Positions 1 through 5,605 of a stretch of DNA of 8,364 nucleotides are shown one piece after another. Numbering within the stretch: position 1 is the stretch's first letter; the number at the start of each line of letters is the position of its first letter. Source of the stretch: CAILHX01 sp036561085. GTDB taxonomy: Bacteria > Pseudomonadota > Gammaproteobacteria > Burkholderiales > Methylophilaceae. The translations under genes were made by a program, and so were the position numbers. The notes under the pieces were generated by a model, which ran no database searches, had not been told where the DNA came from, and saw only the letters and a list, made by a program, of their open reading frames with translations. The stretch spans positions 1 through 8,364 of the forward strand of contig DATBPY010000192.1 in assembly GCA_036561085.1 (NCBI GenBank), read 5' to 3'.

Positions 1-70
1 GAAGCTCATCGAGTGCTTGCAACCTAACCGTCGCGTAGTGGTCGAGATCGAAGTACAAAAGCAACCTTGA
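1..70 (+). CDS. OmpA-family outer membrane protein, C-terminal end only (partial)
   Basis: Reading from base 2, 22 codons run to a TGA at 68-70. The peptide contains NRRVVVEIEV and ends in KQP. This matches the last strand of the OmpA/MotB-type peptidoglycan-binding domain, where an (N/D)RRV-x-(V/I)E-(V/I) pattern closes the domain. Such proteins anchor the outer membrane to peptidoglycan through meso-diaminopimelate. The rest of the gene lies outside the window, so neither the N-terminal architecture (barrel, lipoprotein or MotB-like) nor the start can be judged. It is followed by an intrinsic terminator, which fits the end of a transcription unit. The assignment rests on a short piece. Confidence 0.65.
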   Translation, partial: KLIECLQPNRRVVVEIEVQKQP

Positions 71-92
71 TTTATAAATCGTGATTTTAAAG

Positions 93-118
93 AGCCCCGC
101 TGGTCGGGGCTTTTTTTT
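93..118 (+). terminator. Rho-independent terminator after the OmpA-family gene
   Basis: A 7-bp GC-rich stem (AGCCCCG at 93-99, CGGGGCT at 105-111) closes a 5-base loop (CTGGT). It runs directly into eight T residues (111-118). It lies 22 bases after the OmpA stop and only 9 bases before the mtaD ATG, leaving no room for a mtaD promoter between terminator and start. Confidence 0.92.
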
Positions 119-127
119 GCCGTTACC

Positions 128-1456
128 ATGTCAGCCATGAACGTAGACCAAATTATCGAAGCACGCTGGATAATCCCAGTCGTCCCTAGCGGCACAATAC
201 TGGAGCACCATGCTCTGGTGCTCAATGACGGGCGTATCGTTGACCTGTTGCCACAAGTGGAAGCGCAGCGCAAGTATGTTGCCGCAGCTACTGTCCAGTT
301 GGAGAACCACGCCCTGATCCCCGGTTTGATCAACCTGCACACGCATGCCGCCATGAGTTTGATGCGGGGCATAGCTGATGACCTGTCTTTGATGCGCTGG
401 CTGAATGAACATATATGGCCTGCCGAAGCTGCCCATGTTTCCGATGCTTTTGTGGGTGATGGGACTCTACTGGCCTGTGCCGAGATGTTGCGTGGCGGTA
501 TCACCTGTTTTTCCGATATGTATTTTTTCCCCGCGGCGGCGGCGGCGGCGGCTGAAAAAGCCGGCATGCGCGCAATGCTCGGCTTGGTGGTACTGGATTT
601 TCCCACTGCTTATGCCACCGATGCGGACGATTACCTGAACAAGGGTTTTGCAGTACGCGATGAGCTACGCGATAGCGGACATGGGCTTATCAACACCTGT
701 CTGGCACCCCATGCGCCGTATACTATCAGCGACCGTAGCTTTGCAAAGATACTGACTTTTGCCGAGCAACTCGATCTGAATATTCACACGCATTTGCATG
801 AAACGATCGATGAAATAGCAAAAAGCGAAGCCGAGTTCGGTCTACGTCCCATACAACGCTTGGCTAACCTTGGGCTAGTGGGCCCCAGCCTGGTCGCGGC
901 GCATGGCGTACATCTGACCTCCAATGAGATCGAGCTGCTGGCAGAGCGCGGTTGCCATATCGCCCATTGCCCGACCTCTAATCTTAAACTGGGCAGCGGT
1001 ATCGCACCCGTTAAAGCGTTACTGGCACAAGGGGTGAATGTCGGCTTGGGCACAGATGGTGCAGCCAGTAATAATTCTTCGGATATCTTTGCCGAGATGC
1101 GTTTGACAGCGTTGCTCGCAAAAGGGGCCAGCGGCGATGCCGAAGCGTTGCCTGCATCGCAGGCGCTGGAAATGGCAACCATCAACGCAGCCAAAGCTCT
1201 GGGATTAGAAAATGATATAGGCTCTATTGAGATAGGTAAGCGTGCCGATCTCACCGCTATTGATCTTGCTACCGTGGAAACCACGCCATGCTACGACCCG
1301 CTTTCGCATCTGATCTATGCGGCTGGGCGAGAGCAGGTGAGCCATGTGTGGGTGGATGGCGCACTATTGCTGGAAGAGCGTATGCTGACGCAAATCGACA
1401 TAAATGAAATCAAAGAAAAGGCCAAATTATGGCAGAACAAGCTGCAAGCACGCTGA
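128..1456 (+). CDS. mtaD: 5'-methylthioadenosine / S-adenosylhomocysteine deaminase (TRZ/ATZ-family amidohydrolase)
   Basis: A 442-residue amidohydrolase-superfamily enzyme predicted to deaminate S-adenosylhomocysteine and 5'-methylthioadenosine to their inosine forms in the cytosol, part of SAM by-product recycling. Visible landmarks are the metal pair H71-x-H73 (NLHTHAAMSLMRG), APHAPYT around H195, HLHE at 222-225 (metal His222, catalytic Glu225), His259 in AAHG, the HCPTSNLKLGSG stretch from 280, and Asp310 in GLGTDGAASNN. The spacing H259 to D310 equals that I recall for the Thermotoga enzyme TM0936. The C-terminal KRADLTAIDL is the usual small beta-domain return. ATG 128 gives the longest frame; ATG 137 is an alternative, and neither has a clear Shine-Dalgarno. 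The end overlaps ubiG by 28 bases, so the two are co-expressed, and UbiG generates the SAH substrate. Related guanine or chlorohydrolase activities cannot be excluded from sequence alone. A poly-Ala run encoded by (GCG)6 lies at residues 136-142. Confidence 0.88.
   Translation: MSAMNVDQIIEARWIIPVVPSGTILEHHALVLNDGRIVDLLPQVEAQRKYVAAATVQLENHALIPGLINLHTHAAMSLMRGIADDLSLMRWLNEHIWPAEAAHVSDAFVGDGTLLACAEMLRGGITCFSDMYFFPAAAAAAAEKAGMRAMLGLVVLDFPTAYATDADDYLNKGFAVRDELRDSGHGLINTCLAPHAPYTISDRSFAKILTFAEQLDLNIHTHLHETIDEIAKSEAEFGLRPIQRLANLGLVGPSLVAAHGVHLTSNEIELLAERGCHIAHCPTSNLKLGSGIAPVKALLAQGVNVGLGTDGAASNNSSDIFAEMRLTALLAKGASGDAEALPASQALEMATINAAKALGLENDIGSIEIGKRADLTAIDLATVETTPCYDPLSHLIYAAGREQVSHVWVDGALLLEERMLTQIDINEIKEKAKLWQNKLQAR
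533..550 (+). repeat. (GCG)6 trinucleotide microsatellite inside mtaD
   Basis: Six consecutive GCG codons followed by GCT encode seven alanines (residues 136-142) between FFP and EKAG in the amidohydrolase barrel. Gain or loss of a unit would keep the frame and change the alanine count. Confidence 0.9.
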
Positions 1457-2154
1457 ACGACAAGAATGTAGACGAGCAGGAGCTAGGCAAGTTTGCCGCC
1501 CTTGCGCATAAGTGGTGGGACAAGAATAGCGAATTCAAGCCATTGCACGACATCAATCCGTTACGTCTGGATTACATAGACGGTATCGCTGCATTGAAGG
1601 GTAAGGCTGTGCTGGATGTAGGTTGCGGCGGGGGTATTTTGTCTGAATCCATGCATCAGCGCGGCGCCAAAGTGACTGGCATAGACTTGGGTGAGAAGGC
1701 TTTGGGCGTGGCACGCCTGCATCAACTGGAAAGCGGTGCTGGTGTCGATTACCGCTATATTTCCGTAGAGCAGTTAGCCCAGGAACAACCGGCCGGTTTT
1801 GACGTAGTGACTTGCATGGAGATGCTGGAACATGTACCCGACCCGGCATCCGTGATCAATGCCTGTGCCACTCTGGTAAAACCGGGAGGGCATGTATTCT
1901 TCTCTACCCTTAATCGCAACTCGAAATCCTATCTGTTCGCCGTCATCGGCGCGGAATACCTGCTCAACCTGCTGCCGCGCGGCACACACGATTACGAAAA
2001 ATTCATCAAACCGTCGGAACTGGCTAGCTGGGCTCGTGCGTCAGGGCTGGAAGTGCAAACGCCCATGGGCATGAGCTACAACCCTTTGACCAAGCGTTAT
2101 TGGTTGAGCCGCGACGTGTCGGTCAATTACCTCCTGCACACCATCAAGCTGTGA
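1429..2154 (+). CDS. ubiG: Ubiquinone biosynthesis O-methyltransferase UbiG
   Basis: A 241-residue class I SAM-dependent methyltransferase, the same size as E. coli UbiG (240). It carries out both O-methylations of the ubiquinone ring (the 2-polyprenyl-6-hydroxyphenol step and the last 3-demethylubiquinol step), in the cytosol at the membrane face. The family N-terminus is present (LAHKWWDKNSEFKPLH, about 25-40, then INPLRLDYI). SAM motif I is VLDVGCGGGI at 61-70, with the acidic end of the second strand in GIDLGEKAL. The UbiG-typical CMEMLEHVPDP (about 129-139), motif III KPGGHVFFSTLNRN (about 151-164), and the signature GTHDYEKFIKPSEL (about 175-188) follow. The start ATG lies inside the end of mtaD, preceded by the purine-rich AAAGAAAAGG. 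The stop overlaps the downstream phosphatase start in GTGA. The overlaps indicate translational coupling. Its by-product S-adenosylhomocysteine is a substrate of the upstream enzyme. Confidence 0.96.
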   Translation: MAEQAASTLNDKNVDEQELGKFAALAHKWWDKNSEFKPLHDINPLRLDYIDGIAALKGKAVLDVGCGGGILSESMHQRGAKVTGIDLGEKALGVARLHQLESGAGVDYRYISVEQLAQEQPAGFDVVTCMEMLEHVPDPASVINACATLVKPGGHVFFSTLNRNSKSYLFAVIGAEYLLNLLPRGTHDYEKFIKPSELASWARASGLEVQTPMGMSYNPLTKRYWLSRDVSVNYLLHTIKL

Positions 2155-2801
2155 GCGTGCAACTGGTATTGTTCGATCTGGACGGCACACTTGCCGATAC
2201 TGCGCCTGACCTCGGGCATGCCCTTAACCTGCAGCGCGAGAAACACGGCTTAGCTGCATTGTCGCAAGAAATCATTCGCCCTTACGCCTCGCACGGTACT
2301 CCCGGTTTGTTGAAGATCGGTTTCGGGCTGACGCGCGATGATGCAGATTTTGAACCCATGCGTGCAGAATATCTGGCTTTATACGATCAGGTATTCTGCC
2401 GTCAGCCCACTTTGTTTGCAGGTATGGCAGAGTTGCTGCAACAGCTTGAAGTCCGTCGATTCAAATGGGGTGTAGTCACCAACAAACCGCGTCGTTTTAC
2501 CGGGCCGTTGATGCAGGCGCTTGGCTTATCGACGCGCGCCTCCTGTATCGTCAGCGGCGATGATTGCGAGCGCCCTAAACCGCACCCCGATACTTTATTG
2601 ATGGCAGCGAAACAAGCCCAGACCGAACCGCAGCATTGCATTTATGTAGGCGACGCGGAACGCGACATCATTGCCGCTCGTGCAGCCGGCATGGCAAGCG
2701 TGGTGGCACTTTACGGCTATCTGGGCGAAAACGACAAACCGAATGAGTGGGGCGCGCAGCACATGATCATGCAGCCATCAGAGTTGTTTGCTTGGCTATA
2801 G
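2151..2801 (+). CDS. mupP/gph: HAD-IA phosphatase, MupP/Gph type (MurNAc-6-phosphate or phosphoglycolate phosphatase)
   Basis: A haloacid-dehalogenase phosphatase of 216 residues from the GTG at 2151, whose GTGA overlaps the ubiG stop. A longer frame opens at ATG 2100, but its extra 17 residues lie within ubiG and precede the usual N-terminal strand, so I prefer GTG. HAD motifs are complete: I LFDLDGT (nucleophile D9, acid D11), II VVTNKP (T110), III RPKPHPD (K143), and IV YVGDAERD (D158, D162). A helical cap lies between motifs I and II. Automatic annotation normally calls such proteins phosphoglycolate phosphatase (gph). I favour MupP because of the mtaD-ubiG-phosphatase order known from Pseudomonas, and because the WGVVTNKP, GDAxRDI and C-terminal YGYL...WGA...EL..WL patterns match what I recall of MupP. 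MupP dephosphorylates MurNAc-6-phosphate in peptidoglycan recycling. HAD substrates are hard to read from sequence, so the family is certain and the substrate is not. Confidence 0.85.
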   Translation: MSVQLVLFDLDGTLADTAPDLGHALNLQREKHGLAALSQEIIRPYASHGTPGLLKIGFGLTRDDADFEPMRAEYLALYDQVFCRQPTLFAGMAELLQQLEVRRFKWGVVTNKPRRFTGPLMQALGLSTRASCIVSGDDCERPKPHPDTLLMAAKQAQTEPQHCIYVGDAERDIIAARAAGMASVVALYGYLGENDKPNEWGAQHMIMQPSELFAWL

Positions 2802-2816
2802 TACAAAAGCGCTAGG

Positions 2817-3374
2817 TTAAAAGCGTAATGCATGGATGAATGAGGGAACATCCGTCTTCGGCTTCTTCAATATTGCAGAAATAGCCAATCCTTCAATGTC
2901 TGCAATGATGCCGACGTAGATCGCCAAAGTAAACGGCAAGCCGCCTTTGCCTAGTGCCAGCAAGCTAAAGAATCCCGCGAACAGGAATATACCCCACAAT
3001 TTCGACGACCACATATGGTAACTGGCCTCACGGCGGAATTTCAGGTAATCAAAGATATAGCGAATCACTTCCAGCGCTACCAGTATCGCCAATGCAGCTA
3101 TGTGATCTTTAATCGCTTGAGGGTATAGGTACCATGCAGTGAAAATGGCACTCAGATAGAAGATGCTATCGGCAATGCTGTCGGCGCGGCGCAGGTTGGG
3201 GGTGGCGATACCCAGCTTTCTGGCGATGATGCCGTCGAACAGGTCGGACAGGAATGCAGCCACAACACAGACTCCGAATCCGACCTGCGTCGGATGGTAC
3301 AGCGCCAGAATAACCATCACCGGCGCCAGAAATGCGCGCAGCAGGGTGAGTGCCAACGGTATCTTGTATTTCAT
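2817..3374 (-). CDS. CDP-alcohol phosphatidyltransferase family protein, head group unknown
   Basis: A 185-residue integral membrane protein, the size of PgsA-like enzymes, which swap CMP from a CDP-lipid for an alcohol (or the reverse) to make phospholipids. The signature DxxDGxxAR is clear: D44, D47, G48, A51, R52 in SDLFDGIIARKLG, with the two further aspartates D65 and D69 in RRADSIAD. The canonical glycine four residues before D65 is Leu61 here (TPNLRRAD), an unusual change at a conserved motif position. Hydrophobic stretches at about 5-25, 30-42, 70-84, 91-108, 126-141 and 147-168 suggest about six membrane helices. The start ATG follows the stop of the upstream secreted hydrolase with a 4-base gap, so it is the last gene of the aas-lplT operon. 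The acceptor alcohol cannot be named. The gene ends 15 bases from the convergent phosphatase gene. Confidence 0.85.
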   Translation of the reverse strand: MKYKIPLALTLLRAFLAPVMVILALYHPTQVGFGVCVVAAFLSDLFDGIIARKLGIATPNLRRADSIADSIFYLSAIFTAWYLYPQAIKDHIAALAILVALEVIRYIFDYLKFRREASYHMWSSKLWGIFLFAGFFSLLALGKGGLPFTLAIYVGIIADIEGLAISAILKKPKTDVPSFIHALRF

Positions 3375-3378
3375 TCAG

Positions 3379-4077
3379 TTATTGACTCGCAAACCCGTCG
3401 AACACTATATGCATGAGGTTCGATTGCAACAGGCTCGCCGGCGATACTGTCTTGCGTTGCCATGGGATATTGCCGAAATACCAGATACGCCAAAAAGTGA
3501 GTTTGGTCTCCGGGTTGCTGGTCAGCAATTGCTTGAATGTCACGACTTCGCCTATGGTTACGCCGGTTGCTTCGGCGAGTACTTCACGCACATATCTCGA
3601 ACAAAACTCGCGACTGGAATGCAGGTTGAATCCGGTATCGTAAAAAATGCCCAGGCGCTTCTTGCTGGCGAACCAGATATCCTTCTTCTGCGCATCTGTG
3701 AGCGGAGTGCTCAGCCTGGAAACTGCAACTCTGCCTTTTTCGGATCGTGCTAAAAAACGGGAAAGTGTCGTGGTGCGCGAAAACGGGAAAGTACTTTCCG
3801 CAATGATCGGTTCGCTTCCGGAAACATCCACCACGATGCCGACATGATTGGTCCAGCTTTGAGTCACAGCAGACACTTCCCTGAACGGTAATGGGGTGAC
3901 CTGTATGAAAACGACATCCCCGACATTCAGTGTGTCACCAAGCTGGGCGATGGTTGCTTCATTGGGGAATGTCGTTTCAATAGTGGGTTTCGACTGTGCC
4001 TGTGCATTCCAGCATGTCATGCATAAGCAAACAGTAGCTACTAACTGGGACTTAAGAAAAGTCGATATGAACGTCAT
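3379..4077 (-). CDS. Secreted permuted NlpC/P60 (YiiX/YaeF-like, peptidase C92 family) hydrolase
   Basis: A 232-residue exported protein. Residues 1-27 form a signal peptide (hydrophobic core about 11-22, cleavage likely after AQA-27). The mature part has the circularly permuted papain-like layout of the YiiX/YaeF/poxvirus G6R group: GDVVFIQV (53-60), an NHVGIVVDV strand with the presumed catalytic His78, a polar residue in IIAEST (Glu94), YDTGFN (146-151), and the late catalytic cysteine C159 in SREFCSRYVREV. His before Cys is the permuted order. These proteins are predicted thiol amidases or esterases. The superfamily also includes LRAT and the PLAAT phospholipases/acyltransferases, so a lipid substrate is as plausible as peptidoglycan. 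Here it sits in an operon with lysophospholipid salvage genes, which favours an envelope lipid role by inference. An AAAGGAAA Shine-Dalgarno precedes ATG 4077. Exact substrate unknown. Confidence 0.8.
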   Translation of the reverse strand: MTFISTFLKSQLVATVCLCMTCWNAQAQSKPTIETTFPNEATIAQLGDTLNVGDVVFIQVTPLPFREVSAVTQSWTNHVGIVVDVSGSEPIIAESTFPFSRTTTLSRFLARSEKGRVAVSRLSTPLTDAQKKDIWFASKKRLGIFYDTGFNLHSSREFCSRYVREVLAEATGVTIGEVVTFKQLLTSNPETKLTFWRIWYFGNIPWQRKTVSPASLLQSNLMHIVFDGFASQ

Positions 4078-4082
4078 GTCAG

Positions 4083-4090
4083 TTTCCTTT
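4083..4090 (-). promoter_or_regulatory. Ribosome binding site of the C92-like hydrolase
   Basis: AAAGGAAA on the minus strand, about 7 bases before the ATG at 4077. It is a strong Shine-Dalgarno and fixes that start. Most other genes in the window have weak sites, so this gene and the broken small gene before it stand out. Confidence 0.7.
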
Positions 4091-4120
4091 ATGTGAACAA
4101 GGGATTCGCTGAGAGCAATG

Positions 4121-4386
4121 TTATTGCCAACCGCTCATCGTGCGGAATTTTGCCGAACAACGTCTAATGCAAGGCGGCAGCCAAAACAGCAGCGCCACCA
4201 GATCATCCTTAAAATACCAGAGCGCTTGCGGAATGCTCTTGCAGTCCTGCAAGCTCCATTGGTGATGCGGAAATCGGCAGCCGAATACAGCCCCAGTAAG
4301 CCCTCCGCAGTTGCCGGGATAGTAGCGGCATGTCCTGCGCACGAGAGGCTCAGCATAAATACAGCAGGGATATCGTGGAATCGCAT
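4121..4386 (-). pseudogene. Small secreted protein gene, apparently broken by a one-base frameshift
   Basis: This fills the 322-base gap between lplT and the C92-like hydrolase. A strong Shine-Dalgarno (AAAAGGAAAA) leads to ATG 4386. The first 46 codons look like a real exported protein: MRFHDIPAVFMLSLSCAGHA is a signal peptide, then ATIPATAEGLLGLYSAADF and RITNGAC. Right after this cysteine (about 4247-4251) the frame turns into a basic, Cys/Trp-rich, non-protein-like tail ending at 4135. The next frame over continues sensibly as DCKSIPQALWYFKDDLVAL and runs to a TAA at 4121-4123. Restoring one base would join them into a protein of about 88 residues with a C-x-D-C motif just after the LYSAADFRITNGA stretch. 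I do not recognise the family. Alternatives are a sequencing error or a genuinely short ORF of 83 residues. Its loss need not harm the downstream genes, since the hydrolase has its own ribosome binding site. Confidence 0.55.
4238..4253. repeat. Perfect 7-bp inverted repeat at the frameshift point
   Basis: CTTGCAG (4238-4244), two bases, CTGCAAG (4247-4253). The arms are exactly complementary, and the inferred missing base of the small secreted gene falls inside this palindrome. Confidence 0.75.
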
Positions 4387-4390
4387 GGAA

Positions 4391-4400
4391 TTTTCCTTTT
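4391..4400 (-). promoter_or_regulatory. Ribosome binding site of the broken small secreted gene
   Basis: AAAAGGAAAA on the minus strand, 4 bases before ATG 4386, with the GG about 8 bases away. Its first base overlaps the lplT stop codon. This well-placed site is the main reason to believe that a real gene started at 4386. Confidence 0.65.
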
Positions 4401-5602
4401 TATTTTTTCTTGCTCAATCTGAAGGCTGCCAACGCGCAGATCGCAGTCAGTACGACGAAGCCGAATATGGTGCCGGACTGAATCACGGGAATACCGGTTC
4501 TTTCCATCAACACATATAGACCGACCAGCGACAGCATGGCGGAATTCTCAAAGAAGTTCTGTACCGCCACAGCATGCCCGGTACCCACGCTTGCGTGGCC
4601 GCGTTCCTGCAATAGTGCATTCAATGGGACTACATAGAATCCGCCGCAGGCACCTATCATCAGTAGCAGCGCAATGGTTGCGTAAAGGTTGGTGGCATGG
4701 GCAAATACCATGATCAATACCCCAACCAGAATACCTGCCGGAAGAGTGCGGTTGATCTTGTCCAGATTCACAAAGCTGGCAGCGCCTGCTGCGCCGAGCG
4801 CGATGCCTATGGCTACGCCCCCGCTCATGTTGGCAGGCATGCTGAGGTCGGCGATCCCCAGTGCTACGGGTACCCAGGCCACTAACAACAAGCGTAGAGT
4901 AGAACCCGCTCCCCAGAAAACGCTAGTACCCAGTAGCGAGAAGCGTGCATCTCGATTGCGGAATAAGGTATTTAGTGCTGCCCAGAAATCGCGTATCAGT
5001 ACAAACGGTGAGAAATACTCCAATTTGTGTGCCACAGGTAAACGCGGAATCAGTGTATTGGCGACAGTCGCGAGCAAGTAGCAAACACAAATCGCAGCTA
5101 GTGCCATAGTCACTGAGTTTTCGGCTAGCTTGCCGCCCACCACTGCGCCTAGCAAGATGGCGACGATGGTCGAGCCTTCCATCATGCCGTTGGCTTTGAC
5201 CAGTTTGTCCGCGCTGACCAGTTCGCCCAGAATGCCGTATTTGGCGGGCGAATAAGCAGCTGCGCCTATGCCTACCAGGTTATAAGCCAGTAATGGATGC
5301 AATCCGAGCAACATTGCCGCAGCCCCCAGGAATTTCATGGCATTGGAGATCAGCATCACCCGCCCTTTGGGGTAGGCATCGGCAAACGGGCCGGTAAACG
5401 GAGCCAGCAGGATAAAGGCAATGACAAAGAATTCCTGCAACATCGGAATTTGCCAGCTAGGTGCGTTATGCAGCCTGAGCATGGCAATGGCTGCAAACAG
5501 CAGGGCATTGTCTGCAAGTGCCGAGAGGAACTGCGCGGTCAGTACCGATACCATGGCGCGAGAGAAAAGCGGATTTTTTGGTGAAGTCAGCAAGTCATTC
5601 AT
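4400..5602 (-). CDS. lplT: Lysophospholipid transporter LplT (MFS family)
   Basis: A 400-residue polytopic inner-membrane protein, close to E. coli LplT (397). LplT flips lysophosphatidylethanolamine and related lysophospholipids from the periplasmic to the cytosolic leaflet, where Aas re-acylates them. Seen in the sequence: alternating hydrophobic stretches across the whole length consistent with about 12 helices, the N-terminal FLSALADNALLFAAIAMLR of helix 1, the MFS loop 2-3 signature in variant form (GPFADAYPKGRVM, 71-83), and YSPAKYGILGEL (117-128), which is characteristic of LplT. The C-terminus is a lysine tail (LSKKK). The start ATG lies 3 bases after the aas stop, so the two are almost certainly cotranscribed and translationally coupled. 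In E. coli the order is lplT then aas; here it is reversed. The pairing strongly supports both assignments. Confidence 0.93.
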   Translation of the reverse strand: MNDLLTSPKNPLFSRAMVSVLTAQFLSALADNALLFAAIAMLRLHNAPSWQIPMLQEFFVIAFILLAPFTGPFADAYPKGRVMLISNAMKFLGAAAMLLGLHPLLAYNLVGIGAAAYSPAKYGILGELVSADKLVKANGMMEGSTIVAILLGAVVGGKLAENSVTMALAAICVCYLLATVANTLIPRLPVAHKLEYFSPFVLIRDFWAALNTLFRNRDARFSLLGTSVFWGAGSTLRLLLVAWVPVALGIADLSMPANMSGGVAIGIALGAAGAASFVNLDKINRTLPAGILVGVLIMVFAHATNLYATIALLLMIGACGGFYVVPLNALLQERGHASVGTGHAVAVQNFFENSAMLSLVGLYVLMERTGIPVIQSGTIFGFVVLTAICALAAFRLSKKK

Positions 5603-5605
5603 GGT

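Noticed and set aside
784..1284. 166-codon minus-strand open frame inside mtaD
   Set aside because: It is antisense to conserved amidohydrolase motifs and its serine- and alanine-rich translation resembles no protein; it is a shadow frame.
2100..2150. Upstream ATG start for the HAD phosphatase
   Set aside because: The extra 17 residues lie in ubiG coding sequence and do not resemble the family N-terminus; the GTG at 2151 in the GTGA overlap places the first strand at the expected distance.
2802..2816. Bidirectional terminator between the convergent operons
   Set aside because: Only the short palindrome AGCGCT is present, with no stem plus T tract in either direction.
3163..3753. Long plus-strand open frame (196 codons) across the CDP-alcohol transferase and C92-like genes
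   Set aside because: It lies antisense to two well-supported genes, has no family-like motifs and no ribosome binding site; it is a shadow frame.
4118..4519. 133-codon plus-strand open frame over the gap between lplT and the C92-like gene
   Set aside because: It overlaps the end of lplT in antisense, has a low-complexity composition and no start signal. The minus-strand remnant with Shine-Dalgarno and signal peptide explains the gap better.
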